Positions 1-7,716 of a DNA stretch of 64,000 bases are shown here, piece after piece. Numbering within the stretch: the stretch's first letter is position 1; each line of letters starts with the position of its first letter. Made by a program: the position numbers and the translations under genes. The stretch comes from Pycnococcus provasolii (taxonomy: Eukaryota; Chlorophyta; Pseudoscourfieldiophyceae; Pseudoscourfieldiales): NCBI GenBank assembly GCA_049487715.1, contig CP150546.1, forward strand, positions 434,001 through 498,000, read 5' to 3'. Below the pieces are notes generated by a model. That model was not told where the DNA came from and ran no database searches. It worked only from the letters and a program-made list of their open reading frames with translations.

Positions 1-845
1 CAGCCGACACGGCGAGAATACGGCACGTGTCCTTGAGTCCGTCGCGGTACATGCCCGCGGCGCTCGGGCCCACCTCGTAGAGGATGGCGAGCGTGGGTTC
101 CGAGAAGCCGTTCAGGATCGTCACGTCGCACAGGCGTACCATGGCTCCCGTCGGGATCCCAAGCTCGGACGGCAGCACGAGATACGCACGGTCGATGGAT
201 GCCGACGGCGCCGTTGCCAAGTCGTGCTGGTCGCCGCCGGCGTCGCTGAGCGCTTTCATTAGCGCGATGGCGCGCCCTCCGTGCACGAGCGCTGCGGCGC
301 ATGCGCCTGTTCGATCGGTAGCAAGCCGCGCATAAACTCCGTGTGACGGCGACGCCCCCAGGCCACCCGGCAGGCCCTTGTCTGGCTCAAATTGTGCGAG
401 CGCTGCAGTATGAATGCCGTTCGTTGACGGATCGTACTCGACAGCCGCGAGCTTGCACGGCGAGTAGGCAAGCATCAGTGCGTCCCTCTGCCCCCTTCGT
501 CGTGCGGGCAGCGTCGCGATGGAGTCCGGGCTTGCAGGCAACGTCCACGACGCGACGAGGTGCAGGCGCGCGCGTGCCTCGAGGTCTTCGTCATCGTTCG
601 TTCCCTGTGCGCTCGAGCTCTTGGGAAGTCTTATGCGGTAGCACTCTAATAAGGTGCCACGCACGACGAGAAGCTCGCTGCTGCTGCTGCTGCTGTGCCG
701 AGTGTGGTGATTGGTGTGCGTGCGCGACATCTCCGAAAGCTGACGCGGCGTCGGTCAGAGTGAGGCACGGCGCTGTGAAGTACGCGGCTGCGCTGGCGTC
801 TATCGCCGTGGATGCGTGCAGCTTTGTGAGCGCGGCGTACACCAT
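1..845 (-). CDS. CPSF1: CPSF160 (cleavage and polyadenylation factor, 160 kDa subunit), N-terminal part
   Basis: Partial gene running off the left edge. CPSF160 is the large beta-propeller scaffold of the nuclear pre-mRNA 3'-end processing complex. The start at 845 gives MVYAALTKLHASTAIDASAA, like the conserved N-terminus of the family. After 39 codons the reading frame changes. The downstream frame is open from 754 to the edge and carries LLVVRGTLLECYRI, DALMLAYSPCKLAAVEYDP, then LNGFSEPTLAILYE and DTCRILAVSA, all matching blocks shared by human and plant CPSF160. The two frames join cleanly if 674-728 (55 nt, GT to AG) is an intron, giving FGD-LLVVRG. The intron would lack the GTAAGT/ACAG signals of other introns here, so a one-base error in the CTG run at 677-697 is the alternative. 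Identity is strong; the join is uncertain. Confidence 0.82.
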
Positions 846-1089
846 GGTTCAGTGAGGACGACACGAAGACAAATCTGACCGTACCAAGCCGCCGCCGCCA
901 ACGCCGTGGACGAAACAACGCGGAATGGAAGCGGCGTCGTCGACCAAACCCTAATTAAAAAAACAGAGCCCGGGCGATTGGAACCCCGAACGAACAAAGC
1001 CGACTGCCTTCGACTAGGGTTAGGAGGGGAAGTCAAGTGCCAAAAAGTCAGAACTTTGCCAAAAACTTTGACGCCCAGTCCCCCGGGGC

Positions 1090-2970
1090 ATGGCGTCCAT
1101 GACATGCTCCGGGGCGGTTCTTATGGCGGCTTCTGCGGCCTCGGCCGACCACGGAAACGACTGTAACCCCACCCAGTTACCGTCACCGCAGGTGGCACGA
1201 CGCCTCGAGTTTTCTCGCTCGCGCTCGTCCCTGCGCGTGACGCACTACGAGGTGGTAGGAACGGTCAACGCCACCGGTCAACGCCACCTTGGTCAGCGAG
1301 TTCGCGCGCACGCGCTGACGCGCGGGCTTGCTGTGCACGGCGTTTGCACGGCGAGCCCGTTGCGCTTCCAGCGTGGGTCCAAGGCTTGCGTGCACGGTGC
1401 GACGTGCGTTCAAGGTGTATGTGCCAGGTGCGTGTGCCCGACGGGTGTGCAAGGTTCCCTCACGGCACGTTCGAGGCGCGCACTGACACGTGGTCAGCGC
1501 GTTCGCGCGCGCGCTATGACGCGCGGGCTTGCTGGGCACGGCGTTTGCACGGCGAGCCAGTTGCGCTTCCAGCGTGGGCCCAAGGCGTGCGTGCACGGTG
1601 CGACGTGCGTGCACGGTGTGTGTGCCAGGTGCGTGTGCCCGACGGGTATGCATGATTTCCTCACGGCACGTTCGAGGCGCACACTGACGCGTGGTCAGCG
1701 CGTTCCCGCACGCGCTATGACGCGCGGGCTTGCTGCGCACGGCGTTTGCACGGCGAGCCAGTTGCGCTTTCAGCGTGTGCCCAGGCGCGGGTGCCCGACG
1801 TGTGTGCAAGGTTTACTCACGGCACGTCCAAGTTGCGCCCTGACGCGTGGTCAGCGCGTTCGCGCACGCGCTCTGACGCGCGGGCTTGCTGTGCACGTCG
1901 TCTGCACGGCGAGCCAGTTGCGCTTCCAGCGTGGGCCCAAGACGTGCATACACGGCGCGACGTGCGTGCAAGGTGTGTGTGCCAGGCGCGGGTGCACGAC
2001 GTGTGTGCAAGGTTTCCTCACGGCACGTTCGAGGCGCACATTGACGCGTGGTCAGCGCGTTCGCGCACGCGCTATGACGCGCGGGCTTGCTGCGCTCGGA
2101 GTTTGCACGGCGCGCCAGTTGCGCTTTCAGCGTGTGCCCAGGCGCGTGTGCCCGACGTGTGTGCAAGGTTTACTCGCGGCAAGTCCGAGCTGCGCACTGA
2201 CGCGTGGTCAGCGCGTTCGCGCACGCGCTCTGACGCGCGGGCTTGCTGTGTACGGCGTCTGCACGGCGAGCCAGTTGCGCTTCCAGCGTGGGCCCAAGAC
2301 GTGCGTGCACGGCGCGACGTGCGTGCAAGGTGTGTGTGCCAGGCGCGGGTGCACGACGTGTGTGCAAGGTCTGCTCACGGCACGTTCGAGGCGCACACCG
2401 ACGTGTGGTCAGCGCGTTCACGCGCGCGCTATGACGCGCGGGCTTGCTGTGCACGGCGTTTGCACGGCGAGCCAGTTGCGTTTCCAGCGTGGGCCCAAGG
2501 CGTACGTGCACGGTGCGACATGCGTGCAATGGTTCCGCAAGGGGCGCGTCACGGACGCTTCCGACGACATCGATCAAGTGTCGGGTGAGGCGCGCAACCC
2601 GGGACCGCAGCCCCCACCGTTGGACGCAGCGCTGACGACGACCGAGGCTGACTTGTTGGGCGACGAACGGTGGGTACTCGTTCGAGGCCCGAATGGCACA
2701 GTACCGTGGGGCTACAGCCACTCGCCCTACAGCCAAGTTCCGGGCTGGGCTGCGGTTTCCCAGCTCATCGCCACCGACCCGAACGCTTTCGGATCTCAGC
2801 GGGCTCACTCCGCCTTGGTGGCTTTCAATGTATGCGCTGCCAATCTTGGCGTGCACACATTACATGCTGCAGCTGCAAGTTCTGCTGTACCAGCAGGTTG
2901 TTTTGCTCGCGGAGCAACTGGATTTGCTCTGCGAGCTCGGGTTGGTCGGCGCCTCCAGGTGCCGCCATGA
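1090..2970 (+). CDS. Open frame across tandem repeat array; doubtful gene
   Basis: A 626-codon frame begins at an ATG at 1090 and spans the whole repeat array. Residues about 60-480 are seven near-identical segments of 67 or 52 residues rich in Arg, Ala, Cys and Gly. The last 150 residues are unique and non-repetitive and include EARNPGPQPPP and ERWVLVRGPNGTVPWGYSHS. No signal peptide or known domain is recognised. Because both unit lengths are multiples of three and the units have almost no stop codons, other frames on both strands are also open here (for example 1746-2588 plus and 1183-1809 minus). Openness is therefore weak evidence for coding. It may be a Cys/Arg-rich repeat protein, or non-coding minisatellite. 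Confidence 0.2.
   Translation: MASMTCSGAVLMAASAASADHGNDCNPTQLPSPQVARRLEFSRSRSSLRVTHYEVVGTVNATGQRHLGQRVRAHALTRGLAVHGVCTASPLRFQRGSKACVHGATCVQGVCARCVCPTGVQGSLTARSRRALTRGQRVRARAMTRGLAGHGVCTASQLRFQRGPKACVHGATCVHGVCARCVCPTGMHDFLTARSRRTLTRGQRVPARAMTRGLAAHGVCTASQLRFQRVPRRGCPTCVQGLLTARPSCALTRGQRVRARALTRGLAVHVVCTASQLRFQRGPKTCIHGATCVQGVCARRGCTTCVQGFLTARSRRTLTRGQRVRARAMTRGLAALGVCTARQLRFQRVPRRVCPTCVQGLLAASPSCALTRGQRVRARALTRGLAVYGVCTASQLRFQRGPKTCVHGATCVQGVCARRGCTTCVQGLLTARSRRTPTCGQRVHARAMTRGLAVHGVCTASQLRFQRGPKAYVHGATCVQWFRKGRVTDASDDIDQVSGEARNPGPQPPPLDAALTTTEADLLGDERWVLVRGPNGTVPWGYSHSPYSQVPGWAAVSQLIATDPNAFGSQRAHSALVAFNVCAANLGVHTLHAAAASSAVPAGCFARGATGFALRARVGRRLQVPP
1290..2530. repeat. Tandem array of 201-bp and 156-bp units
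   Basis: The landmark CGCGGGCTTGCTG recurs at 1321, 1522, 1723, 1879, 2080, 2236 and 2437. The spacings are 201, 201, 156, 201, 156 and 201 bp. The short unit equals the long unit minus 45 bp (the GPKACVHGATC-type segment in the plus frame). Both lengths are divisible by three. Copies are highly similar, so the array is recent or kept homogeneous. The start and end are approximate because the flanking partial copies diverge. Confidence 0.93.
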
Positions 2971-3143
2971 AACTGTGGACACAGTCCTACAGTGACCTCT
3001 GCGCGTAACTCCGACGCGCGAGTGCTTGATGTCGACGCAAGGTGCGGCGACAAAAGCACAGGATGCCACGCCCAGGCCGCGGCAGGAGAAGGGAGCCCGC
3101 CCGCCCGCCCGGGAAGGAAGGGGCCCCCCTGCTAACGCCTGAC

Positions 3144-3168
3144 TAGGGTTAGGGTTAGGGTTAGGGTT
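3144..3168 (+). repeat. Interstitial TTAGGG tract
   Basis: About four uninterrupted TTAGGG hexamers lie between the repeat-array region and the next gene. A C- and G-rich stretch (3090-3130, CCCGCC and GGAAGG runs) precedes it. The unit is the hexamer, not the TTTAGGG of land plants. Confidence 0.9.
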
Positions 3169-3216
3169 GTTCGAGGACTCAAGCCTGAGTGAGGCCTCTT
3201 CTCGGTAGACTACAGT

Positions 3217-3564
3217 ATGCAGGCTTCCCCCCCCACAATCAATGTTCCGAAGATGTCCGCTTTTGGCTCCAGCATAAACTTATCTGGCCCGTGGAACGCG
3301 CACAAGGAGTGTTGCGACTTTGGGTACAGCGGCGTCTGGGAGATCACGCAGAATGGCGACAAGCTGACGATAGTTGAGCAGCCCGGGGCGCACTGCTGCT
3401 TTTGCGTGCCGAATTGCTTCCTGAAGACCCACAACCTGACAAGGACCGGAGAGAGGAAGTGGGAGGGCACGCTCTGTATGAAGCCAGTTTGGATCGAAAA
3501 GGTCTCGGAAACAGAGCTTAAGCACATGACCACCGACGGACTTTTCACCTTGACTCGTTCTTGA
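3217..3564 (+). CDS. Small cysteine-containing protein of unknown function
   Basis: A 115-residue protein. The core from residue 20 reads like a small beta-rich domain: INLSGPWNAHKECCDFGYSG, then VWEITQNGDKLTI, GAHCCFCVPNCF and KWEGTLCMKPVWIEK, ending TTDGLFTLTRS. Cys pairs (CC at 32-33 and 59-60, plus CFCVPNC) could bind metal or form disulfides. There is no signal peptide or membrane segment. The alternating GxWxI and GDKLTI pattern suggests a lipocalin-like or sugar-binding small fold, but no family is recognised. The ATG at 3217 was chosen; a second in-frame ATG at residue 13 is possible. The stop TGA shares its A with the ATG of the LOG-like fragment that follows. Confidence 0.5.
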   Translation: MQASPPTINVPKMSAFGSSINLSGPWNAHKECCDFGYSGVWEITQNGDKLTIVEQPGAHCCFCVPNCFLKTHNLTRTGERKWEGTLCMKPVWIEKVSETELKHMTTDGLFTLTRS

Positions 3565-3914
3565 TGGCGCCGGAGCTCCTCATGTTGGCTGGGGAACGGC
3601 CGAGGTGCTCTAGCTTAAAAATACGCGAGGTGGGACGTGGCATCGTGTACTTTGGAAGTGCGCGCTTCGAACCAGGTACGCCGCTGTACGAGAAAGCTAA
3701 GGACCTCGCGCGGCGCCTTGCCGCCACGCTGCAGTGCCCGAGCTGGAGCGGAGGTGGCAAGGGCATCATGGGTGCGGTCACGCACGGCGCTATCCATGGT
3801 TGCGTGCGAAGGGCAACTGGTGATGGTAATTTTGTCCTTTGTAACACCGAGTGTCGTGTTACAGTCTTCACTCAAAATCCTCTCAAATCCTCACAACAGC
3901 AGAAAACGTCTTAG
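3564..3914 (+). pseudogene. LOG-family (lysine-decarboxylase-like) fragment
   Basis: About 60 residues match the N-terminal Rossmann half of the LOG/TIGR00730 family (cytokinin riboside phosphoribohydrolase or related nucleotide-binding proteins): GIVYFGSARFEPGTPLYEKA, then AKDLARRL and SGGGKGIMGAVTHGA, which parallels the family GGGPGIMEAANRGA. The frame then becomes unrelated (CVRRATGDGNFVLCNTECRV) and stops at 3914. The PGGxGTxxE catalytic motif and the whole C-terminal half are absent, and the next gene ends at 3968. It begins on the stop codon of the preceding ORF. It is probably a truncated relic. Splicing to a distant exon is unlikely because an opposite-strand gene follows at once. 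Confidence 0.6.
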
Positions 3915-3967
3915 GCTTCTTTTGCACGGTCTGACGGTGGTGGTAGTAATGGTTTCCCTAATTCCCT

Positions 3968-5689
3968 TCAGCCGACAAACTCGTTGTGGCGATCCGCAAT
4001 TGTCAGCTCATGTTGAAGCAGCCCGAGTGGTGCATGTAAACGACAGGAAGCAAAGATGGAGTCCAGAAGACGACTACCACAGAGCGTGTATCCCATTAGT
4101 TCGCGACTCCGGCGAGCATTCCGCGCATTCCCATCGCAACGTCGCTCGGAATACGTCGCAAGCGCCTCCTCGACGCTTAGATCTGGATCCGAAAGTAAGT
4201 TTGCGACGCTAAATCCATCGCCAATCGCGCTGCACGCGCCAGCACCGAGGAATGGAACCATCGCATGAGCGGCGTCTCCGATCAAGGCAACTCGGCTCCG
4301 AGACGTGTCCGATCGATCGTGTGATGGAGGTAGATCGAAGATGGGGTGCCGCGTGATGTCCTGCGCTGCCGTGCGATCTACCAACTGCACCGCAAAGCTG
4401 CTTGGGAGCCACTTCGCCCGTTTCATGACCGCGATCACCTGCTCCTTGACATTTGCCTCCTCCTCCATCTCCACATCGTGATCGCCAGTGGTAGTAGTAG
4501 TAGTAGTAGTAGCATGCATGTGACCGGATGGCGTTTCCGCACTCGTGAATGCCGCCCAAATGACTCGGCTGGGATTGGACATCGAGGTTGCGAACATCGA
4601 GACGCCATTGCGCAGCGTGTGGTACGTGGAGACAAATCCATCGGTGCGCGCGTTCGAGTCAAGGTTCGAAACGTCGATGTTAGCCTTACCCCACCAGCAG
4701 ATGGCACCCTTGCCATTTGCAGCGCGAAAAGCTTTGCTCTCGAATGCATTGTTGAAGGGCGTGGCTTGGAAGCGAGGCGAACGCACCAGTGATGACGATG
4801 AAGAAGGGTGCTCTTCTCCTTTCGATTTCTTCCTCCTCAAGAACGGCGGTGTTAGCCTTCGCAGCACACTTGAAGCACCACCACCGCTGCGGCGGCTACG
4901 CTTGTGCTGCTGACCCTCCTCGTGCTCCTCCTTCGCGGTGACTGGATAGTTGTTGTTGACGTTGTTGTTGCTATTGTTTTTGAAGCAGAGCTCACGCACT
5001 TTGGACCAAATGCCATCTGCACCTATGAGGCATTTGGCACGCACGACCGTGCCACGGTGCGTTTTCACGGTCACGCCGTCTTTGTCTTGTTTAACATCCA
5101 CGACACGTTCGTCGTATCGAATGATCGAGGTGCCGTTGCCGTGGCTGTTGCTCTGCTGAGTCCTCTCTCGCAGCGCATCCGTCAGCAATTCTTGCATCGC
5201 ACCTCGTGTCGCGGTGACTCCGCCGTGCAGGTTTAGAACGCGCACGATGCCTGCACGCTTCTTGACGATTGGGTCGATGAACCTGTTCGATTTCATCATT
5301 GGTTGTTAGGTTATTATTTGTGAAAAGGCTGTCCGTTGCTTGTGCATCATCACAGGCAGCTGGCTAGAGGACAGAGTTGCGAAGACTTACCTAACATCTC
5401 CTAGCACGCCAAATTTTTTCCGTGCTTCGTCCGCCAGTCCAAGTCGGTCGAAGATTGAGACCACCTTTTCGGTAACTCCGTACCCGCCTCCGACGTCTGC
5501 ACACAGTTCCGACTCGTTGCGTCGTTTTTCGAGAATGGCGAGTTTGGTGTCGGGTTGTCGTTGCAGGATCCTGAGTGCGCACGCGAGTCCCGCGACGCCC
5601 GCACCTGCGATGACGACATCCACCACCGTGACGTCGACATCGGCATCGGCATCATCATAAAGGATCCCAGATGCCGAGGTGGACGACAT
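3968..5689 (-). CDS. FAD-dependent monooxygenase, zeaxanthin-epoxidase/aromatic-hydroxylase type
   Basis: Two exons: 5689-5391 and 5282-3968, with a 108-nt intron (AG|GTAAGT donor, CAG|G acceptor), giving 537 residues. It shows the class A flavoprotein monooxygenase motifs in order: VVIAGAGVAGLA (about 26-36, FAD-binding GxGxxG), ILEKRR, GVTATRGAMQELL (about 121-133, the conserved Arg block), GADGIW (187-192, the DG motif), and GDAAHAMVPFLGAGA (from 435, FAD/NADPH GD motif). Residues about 200-260 are a low-complexity insertion rich in Asn, Lys, Arg and Ser. The substrate cannot be told; relatives include zeaxanthin epoxidase, salicylate hydroxylase and kynurenine monooxygenase. No clear transit peptide is seen: the N-terminus is Asp-rich, so plastid location is not supported. 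Confidence 0.85.
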
Positions 5690-5789
5690 GGTAGACCCAC
5701 CCTACAAAGTGACGTAAACAGGAAAGAGGACGAGTTTTGTGGACAAAATGATTCGCATGACAAACGGTCAGAAAAAAACACCGTTCTGA

Positions 5790-5819
5790 GTTCTGACTCA
5801 GAACGTTCTGACTCAGAAC
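5790..5819. repeat. Tandem 15-bp palindrome
   Basis: Two adjacent copies of GTTCTGACTCAGAAC (5790-5804 and 5805-5819), each a perfect palindrome around a central base. A partial copy (CCGTTCTGAG) precedes them. The site lies between the divergent FAD monooxygenase and the WD40 gene, 100 bp upstream of the monooxygenase start. A dimeric regulator site is possible, but this is inference. The rest of the 474-bp gap (5690-6163) is AT-rich with A-runs and no gene. Confidence 0.75.
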
Positions 5820-6163
5820 GGTTAGTTTAAACGGTTTTTTTACGTTAGTCTATTACCAACCGGTATGGGGAGTGAAGGCGTGAAGGCGTGAGGGCGGGGG
5901 ACGGATCTGGCCAAATCGCAAAATCGCGAAATCAAAAAAAAAGTCGAAATCAAATCCAAGGGTTTGGGGGTTTGGTTCTAATCAGGCAAGTAAATTTTAA
6001 GGGCTAGGTACGATAGGGGTTTCCTGAACAGGTCCCTGCGCCGCCGCAGGTTGGCGGTGGCGGCGGATTTGGATTTGGATTTCTCACTTGTCTCTTGTTT
6101 CTCCTGCTGATAATACAGTATCAACCAACACATAGTAGTACAACTTGTGTCACTGGGACCACC

Positions 6164-7630
6164 ATGTCCGATCCCTCCGGCTCCTCCTCCGCGCTGGACG
6201 TTGAGGAAGATGAGACTGCACCTGAAATCCTCGCGGTTGTCGACGACGAATTCACCACGCAGTCGATACAAGACGCGGGCTTAAGAGTTCTCGCTGATCT
6301 CGAAGGACAGGACGACGATGACGACGAAGAAGACGACGAAGATGGGGAACACGATGACAACGTCGAAGATGTGATCATGGACGTTGACGATGTCGACGGC
6401 GATGTTGACGGCGACGGGGAGACGTTTACGCCGGACAGAGACGATGCCACGGCAATACTTGGAGACAACGCACACACGGCGTCCGTCTTCGCGGTGGACG
6501 TGCACCCCGTCGCAACGGCGCAAATGAGAGTCGCAGCCACCGGAGGCGGGGACGACGTCGCAGTGCTGTGGCAGGTTCCTACAAGCCGGGCGACGGACGG
6601 AACGCCCGCGCGTGGCAACCCCACAGCGCGACTCACGAGTCACGCAGACAGCATATCCATGGTGCGATACAACACCGCTGGAACGCTTCTGGCCACAGCG
6701 GGACTGGACGGAAAGCTTTGCGTGTTCACCGTAGAGGGAGAGCACGTCGCAACATGCGAGGGACCGGGAGGTGGATGCGAGTGGCTGACGTGGCACCCGC
6801 GAGGCGACGTTCTGCTGTGCGGCTGCGAGGACTTCACCGCGTGGATGTTCAACGCCAAGGATGGACTTTGCATGAACGTCTTCTCGGGACACTCGAATGC
6901 CGTCGGCTGCGGCAAGTTCACGCGCGATGGAAAGCGCATTCTGACGGGCGCATCGGACACGAGCGTACGGCTGTGGGACCCAAGGACCGCCGCATGTCTC
7001 TCGACGCTGCAGGGCGGCGCGACGAGCGCGGGAGCATTTCACGAAGGCGACGTGCTGTGCTGCGACGACGCGCTTCCCGCGGATGTGCCGTCTGACGCCG
7101 GCGTGGAACCGACAAGGCTATGCATATCCGGTGGTGCGGAAGGTCTCGTTTACCTGTCTGACGTGAGCCGCGGATCCAGCTTCGGCGCCATGACTGGCGG
7201 CCACGAGAACGGCTACTCCGTGGAGGTGGTGGCATTTCCTCCGACACCCGTGGGTGCAGCTACTGCGCCAGCCCCACGATTTGCGGCAAGTGCGGGCACC
7301 GACGGAAAACTCGTCGTGTGGGATGTCGAAAGGACGTCCGAATGGACCATCAAGCGACACCCTCATGCCATCACGTGCATGCAGTGGCACCCTTCCCACG
7401 AGGGACTCGTGCTCACCGCTGGCGCGGATGCGGTGATCCGCCTGTGGGACCTGCGTGCGCCGACCGAGGCGGCGGCGCTCGCCGCAGCACCCGCCGCGGC
7501 GGATGTTCCCCTGCGCGAATACAAGGGTCACACGAAGGCCATCCTCGACTTGCGCGTGTCGCAGGACGGAGGCATCTTCGCCACGGCGAGCGACGATCAC
7601 ACAGCTCGGATCTACGAGCTGGCTCTGTAG
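6164..7630 (+). CDS. AAMP/Sqt1-like WD40 repeat protein
   Basis: 488 residues from the ATG at 6164 (ACCACCATG context); an earlier in-frame start at 6095 is less likely. The N-terminal 115 residues are acidic (long Asp/Glu stretch). They are followed by a WD40 propeller: HTASVFAVDVHP, GGGDDVAVLW, DSISMVRYNTAGTLLATAG, CEWLTWHPRGDVLLCG, MNVFSGHSNAVGCGKFTRDG, SDTSVRLWD, DGKLVVWD, ADAVIRLWDL and YKGHTKAILDLRVSQDG. The acidic head plus the ExxxWxxWHPR block are typical of human AAMP and yeast Sqt1. Sqt1 is the dedicated chaperone of ribosomal protein uL16 (Rpl10), so a role in 60S assembly is inferred. It acts in the cytosol. Confidence 0.85.
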   Translation: MSDPSGSSSALDVEEDETAPEILAVVDDEFTTQSIQDAGLRVLADLEGQDDDDDEEDDEDGEHDDNVEDVIMDVDDVDGDVDGDGETFTPDRDDATAILGDNAHTASVFAVDVHPVATAQMRVAATGGGDDVAVLWQVPTSRATDGTPARGNPTARLTSHADSISMVRYNTAGTLLATAGLDGKLCVFTVEGEHVATCEGPGGGCEWLTWHPRGDVLLCGCEDFTAWMFNAKDGLCMNVFSGHSNAVGCGKFTRDGKRILTGASDTSVRLWDPRTAACLSTLQGGATSAGAFHEGDVLCCDDALPADVPSDAGVEPTRLCISGGAEGLVYLSDVSRGSSFGAMTGGHENGYSVEVVAFPPTPVGAATAPAPRFAASAGTDGKLVVWDVERTSEWTIKRHPHAITCMQWHPSHEGLVLTAGADAVIRLWDLRAPTEAAALAAAPAAADVPLREYKGHTKAILDLRVSQDGGIFATASDDHTARIYELAL

Positions 7631-7716
7631 AATTTCCCCTAAAAACATTTTCCAAACCCCCAATTGATTGGAAATTTGAAAATTTCAAACGCGAAATACT
7701 CCAATCATCCCCAATA

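Noticed and set aside
1183-2856. Minus-strand frames of 117-228 codons across the repeat array
   Set aside because: They arise from stop-poor repeat units with lengths divisible by three; the same repeats open several frames, and none shows a known domain.
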